Source of the DNA: an uncultured Eubacteriales bacterium
Lineage (GTDB): Bacteria > Bacillota > Clostridia > Oscillospirales > Acutalibacteraceae
NCBI GenBank assembly: GCA_905198155.1
Contig: CAJKBQ010000009.1
Location: forward strand, 1-64,000
Length of the DNA: 64,000 nt
Direction: 5' to 3'
Positions 35,573-44,400 of this stretch are shown in pieces. Every line of letters starts with the position of its first letter. Position 1 is the first letter of the stretch. Below the pieces are notes generated by a model that was not told the DNA's origin, did not search any database, and worked only from the letters and a program-made list of their open reading frames with translations. Made by a program: the position numbers and the translations under genes.

Positions 35573-37246
35573 ATGGCCTATTTATCTGACATCGAAATCG
35601 CACAATCGTGCAAGATGAAGCCCATCACCGAAATTGCATCCGCCGCCGGAATCGATGAATCGTACCTCGAACCGTACGGCCGCTACAAAGCGAAAGTGGA
35701 TCCGGCGCTCCTGCACACCGACCGCCCGGACGGCAAACTGATTCTCGTCACCGCCATCACCCCGACGCCCGCCGGCGAGGGCAAAACCACCACCACCATC
35801 GGCTTGGCGGACGGTCTGAAACGCATCGGCAAAAAAGTCACTGTCGCCCTGCGTGAGCCGTCACTCGGCCCGGTATTCGGTATCAAAGGCGGTGCCGCAG
35901 GCGGCGGATATGCCCAGGTTGTCCCGATGGAGGATATCAACCTGCATTTTACCGGCGATTTCCATGCCATTGGTGCCGCCAATAACCTGCTGGCCGCCAT
36001 GCTGGACAATCACATCCACCAAGGCAACGCGCTGGGCATCGACCCGCGCCGGATCACATGGAAACGTTGTGTTGACATGAACGACCGCCAATTGCGCTAC
36101 ATTGTTGACGGATTGGGCGGGAAGGTCAACGGCGTCCCGCGTGAAGATGGCTACGACATCACCGTCGCCTCCGAAATCATGGCCGTCCTCTGCCTCGCCT
36201 CCTCGATTCACGACCTGAAAGAGCGCATCGGCCGCATCATCGTTGGATACACCTACGACGACCGCCCCGTGACGGCCGCCGACCTCAAAGCCGCCGGCGC
36301 TATGACTGCATTGCTCAAAGATGCCATCAAGCCCAACTTAGTCCAAACATTGGAAGGCACGCCTGCGTTCGTCCATGGCGGCCCGTTTGCCAATATCGCC
36401 CACGGCTGTAATTCCGTGATGGCCACCCGCCTCGCCCTCAAACTCGGCGACTACGCCGTCACCGAAGCCGGCTTCGGCGCAGACCTCGGCGCGGAAAAAT
36501 TCCTGGACATCAAGTGCCGCATGGCCGGGCTGACCCCGTCGGCCGTGGTCGTCGTCGCGACGGTGCGCGCGCTGAAAATGCACGGTGGCCTGCCGAAAAC
36601 TGCCCTTACCGACGAAAATCCCGACGCACTCCAAAAAGGATTGCCGAACCTGCTGCGCCATGTGTCCAATATTCGGGATGTCTACCATTTGCCGTGCGTT
36701 GTTGCCGTCAACCGCTTCCCCACCGACACCGACGCCGAAATCGACTGCATCATCGCGCAATGCAAAAAATTGGGCGTCAACGTCGTCCTGTCCACCGTTT
36801 GGGCCGACGGCGGCCGCGGCGGCGAAGCACTGGCAGAAGAAGTCGTCCGCCTCTGCGACCAGCCGAACGACGCATTTTCGTATAGTTATGCACTCGACGG
36901 GTCGATCGAGGACAAAATCGCTGCCATTGTGCGCAATATTTACCGCGGCGACGGTGTAACCTTCCTCCCGGCCGCCAAAAAGCAAATCGCGCAGCTGACC
37001 GCGCTCGGCTTCGCGCACCTGCCGGTCTGCATGGCGAAAACGCAGTACAGCTTTTCGGACGACCCCACGAAGCTGGGCGCGCCGGAGCATTTCACCGTTA
37101 CCGTCAAAAATGTCAAAATTTCCGCCGGTGCGGGCTTCATCGTGGCGCTGACCGGCGACATCATGACCATGCCCGGCCTGCCGAAATCCCCGGCCGCCGA
37201 GCGCATCGACGTCGATGATGACGGTGTGATTCACGGTCTCTTCTAA
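35573..37246 (+). CDS. fhs: Formate-tetrahydrofolate ligase
   Basis: Makes 10-formyl-THF from formate, THF and ATP. 557 residues. The P-loop TPTPAGEGKTTTTIG, the block SLGPVFGIKGGAAGGGYAQV and HFTGDFHAIGAANNLL are typical. Last gene of the operon, 21 bp after purL. Its product supplies the cofactor for PurN and the AICAR transformylase. Its place under the ZTP riboswitch makes physiological sense, because ZMP/ZTP builds up when 10-formyl-THF is low. AAAGGAG precedes the ATG. Confidence 0.97.
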   Translation: MAYLSDIEIAQSCKMKPITEIASAAGIDESYLEPYGRYKAKVDPALLHTDRPDGKLILVTAITPTPAGEGKTTTTIGLADGLKRIGKKVTVALREPSLGPVFGIKGGAAGGGYAQVVPMEDINLHFTGDFHAIGAANNLLAAMLDNHIHQGNALGIDPRRITWKRCVDMNDRQLRYIVDGLGGKVNGVPREDGYDITVASEIMAVLCLASSIHDLKERIGRIIVGYTYDDRPVTAADLKAAGAMTALLKDAIKPNLVQTLEGTPAFVHGGPFANIAHGCNSVMATRLALKLGDYAVTEAGFGADLGAEKFLDIKCRMAGLTPSAVVVVATVRALKMHGGLPKTALTDENPDALQKGLPNLLRHVSNIRDVYHLPCVVAVNRFPTDTDAEIDCIIAQCKKLGVNVVLSTVWADGGRGGEALAEEVVRLCDQPNDAFSYSYALDGSIEDKIAAIVRNIYRGDGVTFLPAAKKQIAQLTALGFAHLPVCMAKTQYSFSDDPTKLGAPEHFTVTVKNVKISAGAGFIVALTGDIMTMPGLPKSPAAERIDVDDDGVIHGLF

Positions 37247-37260
37247 AGTTCCCAAATTTC

Positions 37261-37303
37261 AACAAATGCCCAAATCCATTCGCGTGGATTCGGGCATTTG
37301 TTT
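37261..37303 (+). terminator. Terminator of the purine operon
   Basis: Hairpin of AACAAATGCCC / GGGCATTTGTT with an inner AATCCA / TGGATT extension, then TTTATG. It lies 15 bp after the fhs stop codon. Confidence 0.75.
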
Positions 37304-37657
37304 ATGTAAATATTTTGAAAATTCGGATTGCTTTTGATGCGTACCGCACCGGCTGCGCGCTTGGAATTACTTGGTCATTCTCCCAACCTGCACCCATAAT
37401 CTCGCCGTGCAACCTTCATCTAATTCGTATTATTTGGCCAAAACCGTCCAATATATTCCTGTACCATTTATGTTTTCTCCACAGAATCGCGCAAACTCAC
37501 CGCCGCACCCAACCATATTGCACCGGTCGTCAGCGCAATCAAATGCCACTCCTCCGGCAAATCCAGCGTGACCCTCATCTTTCAACCAAAAATTTGGACA
37601 ATGAGACATTTTTTCCATCGTATTGCCCAAATTTTTACTTCCAATTTTGTCGCATCC
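37304..37657. other. Gene-poor gap between fhs and DUF554 gene
   Basis: About 350 bp without a large gene. The only candidate coding element is a 36-codon minus-strand frame, listed separately. No promoter of good quality or hairpin with a U-tract was seen apart from the fhs terminator. Confidence 0.5.
37468..37578 (-). CDS. Possible small membrane protein, 36 residues
   Basis: Starts MRVTLDLPEEWHL and continues with a hydrophobic stretch IALTTGAIWLGAAVSL, ending RDSVEKT. The amphipathic start, single membrane-like segment and charged tail look protein-like, and the reading frame is clean. The Shine-Dalgarno match is weak (GAAAG directly before the ATG), and I do not recognise a family. Treat as tentative. 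Confidence 0.35.
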   Translation of the reverse strand: MRVTLDLPEEWHLIALTTGAIWLGAAVSLRDSVEKT

Positions 37658-38365
37658 TCACGGCCACACCGCCGCAATCACCAGCGCCGGCAGCAAATTT
37701 GCCGCCCGAATCTGCCGCTCCCGCACCAAATTCAGCCCAACGCAGAAAATCAGCACCGACCCTACGTACGACAAATGGTCGAGCGCCGACTGCGGCAAAA
37801 ACCCGCCCGCGAACGCCGCAATCGCCGTCACCGCGCCTTGCAGCGCCGCTACCGGGATCGCCGAAAACACGCATCCCTTGCCGCGTGCAGACGCCATCAT
37901 GCACACAATAATCGCATCCAATATTCCTTTTGCCAGCAATGTGCTGTAATCTCCGGAGATTCCGTCCGCAATCGCGCCCACAATCGCCATCGCCCCGATG
38001 CACACCGTGCACGACGCCGACACAAATGCGTCCACGAACCCCGCGTCGCCGCCGCTGCCGCTTTTGCGTTTCAGCCATTCGCCGAACCGACCGACCGCGT
38101 CCTCAATCCCGATCACTTCGCCGATCAGCCCGCCCGCCGCCAGGCTGACGATCATCATCATCGTCCCGTCGGTTTCCAGTCGGCCGTTTTCCACGCGCAG
38201 CATCTGCGCCAACGCGCCGCCCGCGCCCATCATCATGACCGCCACGCCCGTCACCGTCATCAGCGTGTCGCGCATCTGCGGCCGAATCCGCTTGCCGACC
38301 AGCAATCCGGCCCCGCCGCCGAACAAAATCAGCGCCGCATTCAGGATCGTGCCCAGCCCTTTCAT
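37658..38365 (-). CDS. DUF554 family membrane protein
   Basis: 235 residues with about six or seven membrane helices. GLGTILNAALILFGGGAGLL at the start and the mid-protein GFVDAFVSASCTVCIGAMAI are typical of DUF554 (YdfK-like), a family of unknown function suspected to be transporters. AAGAGGATG lies near the ATG. It lies 53 bp downstream of mntP in the same direction, so it may share the manganese-controlled transcript. Confidence 0.88.
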   Translation of the reverse strand: MKGLGTILNAALILFGGGAGLLVGKRIRPQMRDTLMTVTGVAVMMMGAGGALAQMLRVENGRLETDGTMMMIVSLAAGGLIGEVIGIEDAVGRFGEWLKRKSGSGGDAGFVDAFVSASCTVCIGAMAIVGAIADGISGDYSTLLAKGILDAIIVCMMASARGKGCVFSAIPVAALQGAVTAIAAFAGGFLPQSALDHLSYVGSVLIFCVGLNLVRERQIRAANLLPALVIAAVWP

Positions 38366-38418
38366 CGTGCATCCTCTTTTCCGTTCCCAATTTCGGTTTT
38401 ATGTAATATTCCGTATTT

Positions 38419-39006
38419 TTATCCAATCCAGTGGCTGATGAAAATTTCCAGTCCAATCCCAATCAAAATCACGCCGCCCAAAATCGACGCCTTCCCGGCC
38501 AGTTTGGTGCCGAACTTCCGCCCCAGACATAGCCCCGCCATGCAAATCGCGAACGTCACCGTCGCAATCAGCAGCGACGCCACCAGCGCCATCACCCAAT
38601 CATAGTCTGCAATGGTAAAACCAACCGACAGTGCATCGATCGACGTCGCAATCCCCTGCACCATCAGCACCCCAAACGTCAGCCGCGCCGCGCCTTCCTC
38701 CGGCGTTTCGCCGCGAATGCCTTCCACCAGCATCTTCCCGCCGATGTATCCCAGCAGAATCAGCGCAATCCACGGAATCAGCTGTTCAAACGCATGAAAA
38801 TATGTCGCAATTGTGTGAACGCACACCCAGCCCGTCATCGGCATAATCGCCTGATACGCCGCAAAAACGCCTGCAATTCCCATCATTCGCCGCACTTTCA
38901 TCTTCGGATCCTGCAATCCGTTGGCCAGCGACACCGAAAACGCGTCCATCGCCAGCCCCACGCCGAGCAGCACGCTGTTTACGAAAAACATCAGGTTCCA
39001 TTCCAT
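38419..39006 (-). CDS. mntP: Manganese efflux pump MntP
   Basis: 195 residues with six predicted membrane helices. The two conserved acidic helices are LAMDAFSVSLANG (about 19-31) and TSIDALSVGFTIAD (about 118-131). MntP exports Mn2+ across the cell membrane and prevents manganese toxicity. GGGAGG precedes the ATG. Upstream lies a yybP-ykoY riboswitch and terminator, which supports the assignment. Confidence 0.95.
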   Translation of the reverse strand: MEWNLMFFVNSVLLGVGLAMDAFSVSLANGLQDPKMKVRRMMGIAGVFAAYQAIMPMTGWVCVHTIATYFHAFEQLIPWIALILLGYIGGKMLVEGIRGETPEEGAARLTFGVLMVQGIATSIDALSVGFTIADYDWVMALVASLLIATVTFAICMAGLCLGRKFGTKLAGKASILGGVILIGIGLEIFISHWIG

Positions 39007-39020
39007 GTCAATTTCCTCCC

Positions 39021-39061
39021 AAACAAAAATCCTGAATTTTGCTGATTTGCAAAATTCAGGA
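39021..39061 (-). terminator. Riboswitch-controlled terminator before mntP
   Basis: Perfect 13-bp stem TCCTGAATTTTGC / GCAAAATTCAGGA (arms 39049-39061 and 39030-39042) followed on the minus strand by TTTTTGTTT. It ends 15 bp before the mntP start, so it attenuates mntP unless the upstream RNA prevents its folding. Confidence 0.88.
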
Positions 39062-39079
39062 CAGAATTCTCAACTATTT

Positions 39080-39200
39080 CCGACCCATATATCCTGCAAT
39101 CCAGCGATACATGGGTCTTGCAATTTCAAGTCCGCCAGGCCATGGCCAGTATGTTGACAGGACTCCGCGCCGCGCGCGCTTGCTACTCCCCCAAGGTATT
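39080..39200 (-). promoter_or_regulatory. Manganese riboswitch (yybP-ykoY motif)
   Basis: On the minus strand the conserved element TTGGGGGAGTAGC (39183-39195) is followed by a GC-rich helix (GCGCGCGCGGCGCGG), then GTCAACATACTGGCC near 39142-39158 and a long hairpin (ACCCATGTAT / ATATATGGGT). The GGGGAGUAGC and GUCAAC blocks are characteristic of yybP-ykoY RNAs, which bind Mn2+ and turn on efflux genes. It is followed by an intrinsic terminator and mntP. Confidence 0.85.
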
Positions 39201-39205
39201 CTATA

Positions 39206-39234
39206 ATTATATCACATCCGCCGCGCTTTGTCAA
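39206..39234 (-). promoter_or_regulatory. Consensus promoter of the mntP leader
   Basis: On the minus strand perfect TTGACA (39229-39234), 17-bp spacer, perfect TATAAT (39206-39211), just upstream of the riboswitch. Confidence 0.9.
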
Positions 39235-39281
39235 TCTTTTTTTCGTAATATATTAAGATTTGCAGAACCCGCCTTTATCGC

Positions 39282-39310
39282 TTGCATTTCCGCCAAAATT
39301 ATGGTAAAAT
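39282..39310 (+). promoter_or_regulatory. Candidate promoter of the ECF sigma factor operon
   Basis: TTGCAT (39282-39287), 17-bp spacer, TAAAAT (39305-39310). This is a housekeeping-type promoter about 95 bp before the sigma factor gene. Confidence 0.55.
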
Positions 39311-39406
39311 AACGGTAAAGCCCGCGCAAAATTTTCGATAACCGCCGAATTATTCGGAGTGATTCCGCACGCTCCGGCGAATATATCAGATAGGAGGGCG
39401 TATCCA

Positions 39407-39976
39407 ATGGACAACGGCGCCGAATATTACCGCCAATATCTGGATGGGAACGAGGACGCGTTCGCCGCCCTGATGAACCTGTACCGCGACGGCCTGATCT
39501 TCTACCTCAACCGCTTCCTGCGCGATCCCGCGCTGGCGGAGGACCTGTCCGAGGACTGTTTCGTGGAGCTGATCGTGCACCCGCACCGCTACCGCTTCAC
39601 CACGCCGCTCAAAACCTACCTGTTTTCCATCGCGCACCACAAAATGGTCGATGTCATTCGCCGCCGCACGCGCACGCATACGGTTTCTGTGGACGAGATG
39701 GAAAATTCTCCCGAACTTGCCACGCCGTTTGGCGAAGTGGAATCCGCTGTCCTGCGCAGCGACCGCGACCGCGCGCTCTACCGCGCGATGGAGCGCCTCG
39801 CGCCCGACTACCGCGCCGTACTGCACCTGATCTACTTTGAATCCCTGTCGTACGACCAGGCCGCCCGCATCATGCACAAACAGCGCAAGCAAATCGAAAA
39901 TTTGGCGTACCGCGGCCGCAAAGCCTTGCGTGCTGCGCTGGAAAAGGAGGGCTTTTCCAATGAAATCATCCGCTGA
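39407..39976 (+). CDS. ECF-type RNA polymerase sigma factor
   Basis: 189 residues with region 2 (AFAALMNLYRDGLIFYLNRF, then PLKTYLFSIAHHKMVDVIRR) and region 4 (APDYRAVLHLIYFESLSYDQ, then AARIMHKQRKQIENLAYRGR) in the usual order. GGAGGG precedes the ATG at 39407. The next gene overlaps it by 17 bp and encodes a single-pass membrane protein, as expected of an anti-sigma partner. Target genes cannot be read from this window. Confidence 0.9.
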   Translation: MDNGAEYYRQYLDGNEDAFAALMNLYRDGLIFYLNRFLRDPALAEDLSEDCFVELIVHPHRYRFTTPLKTYLFSIAHHKMVDVIRRRTRTHTVSVDEMENSPELATPFGEVESAVLRSDRDRALYRAMERLAPDYRAVLHLIYFESLSYDQAARIMHKQRKQIENLAYRGRKALRAALEKEGFSNEIIR

Positions 39977-40562
39977 ATACGCTGCCAGCGTCCGCCGCAA
40001 GGCCGACGCTCAGCTTCGTGCGCGCCAACGTCGCCGTCGAACCGGCGGCATGGTGCTGATGTGCGTGCTGTGTGTTTCCATTGTTGTCACCCTACCCCAA
40101 TGGGCGCAAGGACATAAATCCGCATCCCCGTCTGCCGAATACACGGCCTACGCCTCCGATGCGGGGCTCAAAGGCGAAGCCACTGACGCCACGCACGAAA
40201 AATTCGACGAAGAATGCGCATTTCACACCTACGCAGCGCTGAATCGCTGCCTGTCCGCCATCGACCCGCATTGGTCAGATGTCCCAATTCCGCAATTGCC
40301 GGACTATCGTCTCGCCGCCCTGTACTGGGTGCCGTCGCGCGCCGCCATCCGCGCGGAATACGCCGCCCCCGCCGGAAACGTCGTCGTCTGCACCATCGTG
40401 CGCGCCGACGCCGCGCCGTCCGACGACGAAAATTCCTATATTTACCGCACCGCCGCAGGCATCGTCCAAATGGATTTGACCGACCTCCCGCGCCCCGCGG
40501 CCGCCCAATTGATTTCCGTCGTAGGCTATTCAACGTTGGGTGAACTTTCCGTCTCAGAATAA
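39960..40562 (+). CDS. Single-pass membrane protein, putative anti-sigma factor
   Basis: 200 residues. A basic cytosolic N terminus (residues 1-28, SVRRKADAQLRARQRRRR), one membrane helix (about 30-47, GGMVLMCVLCVSIVVTL) and an external domain of about 150 residues without a known fold. AAGGAGG lies inside the sigma gene before the ATG. Position and topology suggest a regulator of the sigma factor, but a standard zinc-binding anti-sigma motif is not seen, so the role is inferred from context. Confidence 0.75.
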   Translation: MKSSAEYAASVRRKADAQLRARQRRRRTGGMVLMCVLCVSIVVTLPQWAQGHKSASPSAEYTAYASDAGLKGEATDATHEKFDEECAFHTYAALNRCLSAIDPHWSDVPIPQLPDYRLAALYWVPSRAAIRAEYAAPAGNVVVCTIVRADAAPSDDENSYIYRTAAGIVQMDLTDLPRPAAAQLISVVGYSTLGELSVSE

Positions 40563-40569
40563 AATTTCC

Positions 40570-40594
40570 AAATCGCCCACCGGGCGATTTTTTT
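40570..40594 (+). terminator. Terminator of the ECF sigma operon
   Basis: Perfect stem AAATCGCCC / GGGCGATTT with a 3-base loop, followed by TTTT (40591-40594). Confidence 0.88.
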
Positions 40595-40600
40595 GCCCCC

Positions 40601-40629
40601 TGTACATTTGCGCAGGAATGTGCTATAAT
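40601..40629 (+). promoter_or_regulatory. Promoter of the GreA-like gene
   Basis: TGTACA (40601-40606), 17-bp spacer, TATAAT (40624-40629), 34 bp before the start codon. Confidence 0.7.
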
Positions 40630-40662
40630 ATAGAAAAAGCAAATCCAAAAGAGGGAATCGCC

Positions 40663-41163
40663 ATGTATGATGAATTGACCAAAGTTGACATTGAAAAAAT
40701 CCAGAAAGAGCTGGACGACCGCTGCAAATTGCGCCAAAAACTGATTCGCGACGTGCAAACCGCGCGCGAATTCGGCGACCTGAGCGAAAATTTTGAATAC
40801 AAGGCCGCCAAACAGGAAAAAAATCGCAACGAAAGCCGGATCCGTTACCTGCGCCGCATCCTGCGAACCGCAACGGTTGTCTCCGCCGAATCCGCGCCGG
40901 ACGAAGTCGGCCTGTTCGACCATGTGACCGTCTATTTCCCGGATGACAACGACACCCAAATCATCCAACTCGTCACTACCATGCGCCAAGACGCGATGGA
41001 AGGCCGCATCAGCAAAGAATCGCCGCTGGGCGCCGCCCTGTTCGGCCACCGCGTCGGTGACCGCCTCACCGTCCAGGTCAGCGACGCCGTCAGCTACCCC
41101 ATCGAAATCCGCGCCATCGAAAAAGGCACCGACGACGCCTCTCTCGACATTCGCGCCTATTAA
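40663..41163 (+). CDS. greA: GreA/GreB-family transcript cleavage factor
   Basis: 166 residues: an N-terminal coiled-coil (about 1-75) with the acidic tip GDLSENFEYKAAKQEKN and a C-terminal FKBP-like domain ending in the PLGAALFGHRVGD block. Gre factors enter the RNA polymerase channel and rescue backtracked complexes. GAGGGA precedes the ATG. The longer loop in the C-terminal domain leaves open whether it is GreA proper or a GreA-like paralogue. Confidence 0.87.
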   Translation: MYDELTKVDIEKIQKELDDRCKLRQKLIRDVQTAREFGDLSENFEYKAAKQEKNRNESRIRYLRRILRTATVVSAESAPDEVGLFDHVTVYFPDDNDTQIIQLVTTMRQDAMEGRISKESPLGAALFGHRVGDRLTVQVSDAVSYPIEIRAIEKGTDDASLDIRAY

Positions 41164-41274
41164 ATTCAAAGAATTCCATCTTTTTTATAGATTATTATCA
41201 AAATTATTTCCACATTGGAAAACACATATTACCCGTTTATTTCCGATTTTCCCATCCTCGAAAGGAGCCGTCCC

Positions 41275-43494
41275 ATGAACCAACGACTCGCCCAAAAATT
41301 TCTCCGCGCCTCGGCGCAAACCGCGCGCCCCCTCACCCGTGCCGAGGCGCTTGCCGCAGCCGGATTGACCGACCAGCCGGCCGCATTCGACCGCCTGACC
41401 GCCCAGCTGATCGCGCGCGGCGAATTGACGCAAACCGCGGCCGGCCACTATGTCCGCCCGGCCGACGCCGGATTGATCGCCGGCGAAGTCGTACGGCTCA
41501 GTCGGCGGTTTTGTTTCGTGCGCCCATTGGACGGCAGCGAAGATTATTACACCGAAAACGCCGTAGACCTCGGCGCATTGCCGGGCGACCTGGTGCTGGT
41601 CAAGCCGCTGCGGCGCGACCCGCGCGGCCCCGCCGGAGCCATCGTCCGCATCGCCGCCCCCGGCAGCCACTGCACCACCGGCCGCGTCGATTCCGACGAA
41701 GAGGGCCTCCGCGTCCTCTGCGACCGCTGGACCTTCGCCGCCCTCCCGCTGCGCGGCGGCGCAATCGCCGTTTCTCCGGGGCAAAAAGTCCGGGTGAAGC
41801 TGGCCTGGCACCAACAATCCGTCGTGGCCATCCCGCTGAGCGTCTACGGCGACGCCGATTCCGCGCGGATATGCGCCGATGCGTTGCTGGATGGATTTGG
41901 AATCCCGACAAAATTCCCACCCGCCGTCCGCCGCGCCGCCGACCAATGCAATGGCACTGTGCCGACCCAGGAACTGGAAACCCGCCGCGACCTGCGCGAC
42001 CTGCCCATCCTCACCATTGACGGTGCCGATGCCAAAGACCTGGACGACGCGATTTCTGTGGCCCGCACGCCGGACGGCTGGGCGCTCGGCGTGCACATCG
42101 CCGACGTGTCGCACTATGTGACCGCCCGCAGCGCCATCGATCTGGAAGCCCGCCGCCGCGGCACATCGGTTTACTTCGCCGACCGCGTCGTCCCCATGCT
42201 GCCGGAATCGATCTCAAACGGCGTTTGTTCTCTGCAACCCAACGACGACAAACGCGCGTTTTCGGCGCTCATTACCCTGGATACAACCGGTGCGATTCAG
42301 TCGTATCAATTCGCCAAATCTGTTATTCGTTCCCGCGTTCGCGGTGTATATGGCGAGGTGAACGCCCTGTTCGACGGCACCGCCGACGCGGAAATCCGCG
42401 CCAAATATGCGCCTGTCGCGGACACATTGTCCGCCGCACGCGAACTTTCGCAAATACTCCGCCGCCGCGCCGCCCAGCGCGGATACATGGAATTTCAAAC
42501 CATCGAATCCAAATTCACCCTCGACGCCGACGGCAAATGCATCGACGTCGCGCCGCGCACCACCGGCGAGGCCGAGCAGTTGATCGAGCACCTGATGCTC
42601 ACCGCCAACGAGGCCGCCGCCCGGCTGGCACAATCCCATAACTTACCGTTCGTCTACCGCACCCACGCCGCCCCCGCGCCTGAGCGCTTGATCGAACTGC
42701 GCAAATCATTGGAATTGATGGGATTTCACGCCGATTTTTCGCCGGAAGCAACGCCGTTGGAGCTGGCCGCACTCCTCCGCCAGGCGCGGGAAACGCCGCA
42801 CAGCGAGGACGTGTCGCACCGCCTCCTGCGCGCGATGGCCAAAGCCAAATACCTGCCCGACCCCGTCGGCCACTACGGCCTGGCTCTCGCCGATTATTGC
42901 CATTTCACGTCGCCCATCCGCCGCTACGCCGACCTGGCCGTCCATCGCATCCTGACCGACGTCGCCGCCGGCGTCCCAGATGCTGCCATTCGCCGCCGCT
43001 ACGCCCTGTTCGCGCAGGAAGCCGCCCGCCTCGCCTCCGAAACCGAGATCCGCGCCGTCAACGCCGAGCGCGCCGCCGACGATTGCTACGCCGCCGAATG
43101 GATGCGCGGCCACCTGAGCGAACCGTTCTCCGGCGCCGTCAGCGGTCTCACCGAGCACGGCGTGTACGTCCGCCTGGAAAATTCTGTCGAAGGCTTGCTC
43201 CCCGCCGCCGCATTGGCGTTGAATTTTGACGGCGCGCGCTACGTCTCCAAACCCGGATTCCCGCGCCGCACGCTGTCCTTCGGCGACCGCCTCGCCGTGC
43301 AGGCCGTGCGCGCCGACGTCGCATCCGGCGAAATTCACTTTGCACCGCTTGACCCGGCATTGGACGCCCATTCACCGCAAAATACCGCACCGCCTCCGCC
43401 GCCCAAAAAGCCAAAAAAAACCAAACATTCCAAAAAACGCAGTTCCAAAGGTCGAAAGCGCGGCAGCAAGCGTGCCAATGACCGCCATGCATAA
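41275..43494 (+). CDS. rnr: Ribonuclease R (RNB-family exoribonuclease)
   Basis: 739 residues. N-terminal winged helix and cold-shock-like domains (about 1-220), the RNB catalytic domain with metal-binding aspartates in DGADAKDLDDAISVA (about 247-261) and HIADVSHYV, SPIRRYADLAVHR near 546, and a C-terminal S1 domain (SGAVSGLTEHGVYVRLENS). The tail is Lys/Arg rich (KKPKKTKHSKKRSSKGRK), typical of RNase R. It degrades structured RNA 3' to 5'. AAAGGAG precedes the ATG at 41275. It is convergent with the DMT transporter, with 7 bp between stop codons. Confidence 0.95.
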   Translation: MNQRLAQKFLRASAQTARPLTRAEALAAAGLTDQPAAFDRLTAQLIARGELTQTAAGHYVRPADAGLIAGEVVRLSRRFCFVRPLDGSEDYYTENAVDLGALPGDLVLVKPLRRDPRGPAGAIVRIAAPGSHCTTGRVDSDEEGLRVLCDRWTFAALPLRGGAIAVSPGQKVRVKLAWHQQSVVAIPLSVYGDADSARICADALLDGFGIPTKFPPAVRRAADQCNGTVPTQELETRRDLRDLPILTIDGADAKDLDDAISVARTPDGWALGVHIADVSHYVTARSAIDLEARRRGTSVYFADRVVPMLPESISNGVCSLQPNDDKRAFSALITLDTTGAIQSYQFAKSVIRSRVRGVYGEVNALFDGTADAEIRAKYAPVADTLSAARELSQILRRRAAQRGYMEFQTIESKFTLDADGKCIDVAPRTTGEAEQLIEHLMLTANEAAARLAQSHNLPFVYRTHAAPAPERLIELRKSLELMGFHADFSPEATPLELAALLRQARETPHSEDVSHRLLRAMAKAKYLPDPVGHYGLALADYCHFTSPIRRYADLAVHRILTDVAAGVPDAAIRRRYALFAQEAARLASETEIRAVNAERAADDCYAAEWMRGHLSEPFSGAVSGLTEHGVYVRLENSVEGLLPAAALALNFDGARYVSKPGFPRRTLSFGDRLAVQAVRADVASGEIHFAPLDPALDAHSPQNTAPPPPPKKPKKTKHSKKRSSKGRKRGSKRANDRHA

Positions 43495-43501
43495 CGCAAA
43501 T

Positions 43502-44374
43502 TCACAATTGTGCCAGTAAAATTGCCGCCACACACAGCAGCACTGTCAGCACATTCTCCACGCGCAGCGTCGTTTCGCGATATACGCACAGCGACACCAA
43601 ATACAGCGCAACCACCAAAAATCCCGCCGTAAACGGATAAACAATAGCGGAAGATACTGTGGCCAGCGCCATCATCTGGAATAAATTTCCGCCCGCCGTT
43701 CCAGCGCCTGCCAGAACGCCGCACAGCAGCAATCCCGGCGCGCCGCGCACGGTTTGAACCACCTCCGCGCGCCGTCCCGGCTGTACCGCCAAAAACACGC
43801 CCACCAGCAGCGCAGCAAACAAAAATCCCCACGCCAAAAAGCCCCTGGGGGACGCACCCAACTGCACGGCTGCACGCTTCAACGTCGCGACCGCGCCGTT
43901 CATCAGCCCCGATCCCAGCGCATACCAAAACCACCGACGGCCGGACGACGCGCCGGTTCCCCGCGGCATCGACAAAATCACCGCTGCCAGCATACAGCCC
44001 ATGCCCAACCCGATCGGCAGGCCGAACGCGTCCCCAAACAGCACGACCCCGGCCCCCGCGGAGATGAACATCCCAATATTGCACAGCAATGTTGCGCCGC
44101 CCAATGGCCCGAACGTCATCGCGCGCAGCAACAAAAATACCGTCAGCAGGTAACATAATCCAAATCCTGCCGCCAATCCCATTTGCATCCCCGGCAGCAC
44201 GCCGCCTCCGCCGACGCAAAACAGCAATACCGCGCAGCACAGCACCGCCATCCCGTTTTGCAGCAGCGCGGCCGTCACGCTGTCCGGCGCGCGGTGCGCG
44301 ATTCGTCGGCCGAACGCCTTGTTTGCAAAATTTTGCAAGCAGTACGCCGCTACCGACAGTCCCACATAAATCAT
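43502..44374 (-). CDS. DMT-superfamily (EamA-like) transporter
   Basis: 290 residues with about ten membrane helices in two halves, as in the EamA family (MIYVGLSVAAYCLQNFANKA at the start; GNLFQMMALATVSSAIVYPF in the second half). The substrate is unknown; an amino acid or small metabolite is usual. AAGGGGGG precedes the ATG at 44374. It is divergent from an IclR regulator, with an operator-like repeat next to its -35 box, so IclR control is likely. Confidence 0.85.
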   Translation of the reverse strand: MIYVGLSVAAYCLQNFANKAFGRRIAHRAPDSVTAALLQNGMAVLCCAVLLFCVGGGGVLPGMQMGLAAGFGLCYLLTVFLLLRAMTFGPLGGATLLCNIGMFISAGAGVVLFGDAFGLPIGLGMGCMLAAVILSMPRGTGASSGRRWFWYALGSGLMNGAVATLKRAAVQLGASPRGFLAWGFLFAALLVGVFLAVQPGRRAEVVQTVRGAPGLLLCGVLAGAGTAGGNLFQMMALATVSSAIVYPFTAGFLVVALYLVSLCVYRETTLRVENVLTVLLCVAAILLAQL

Positions 44375-44400
44375 GACGATCCCCCCTTGAATCGGACGGT

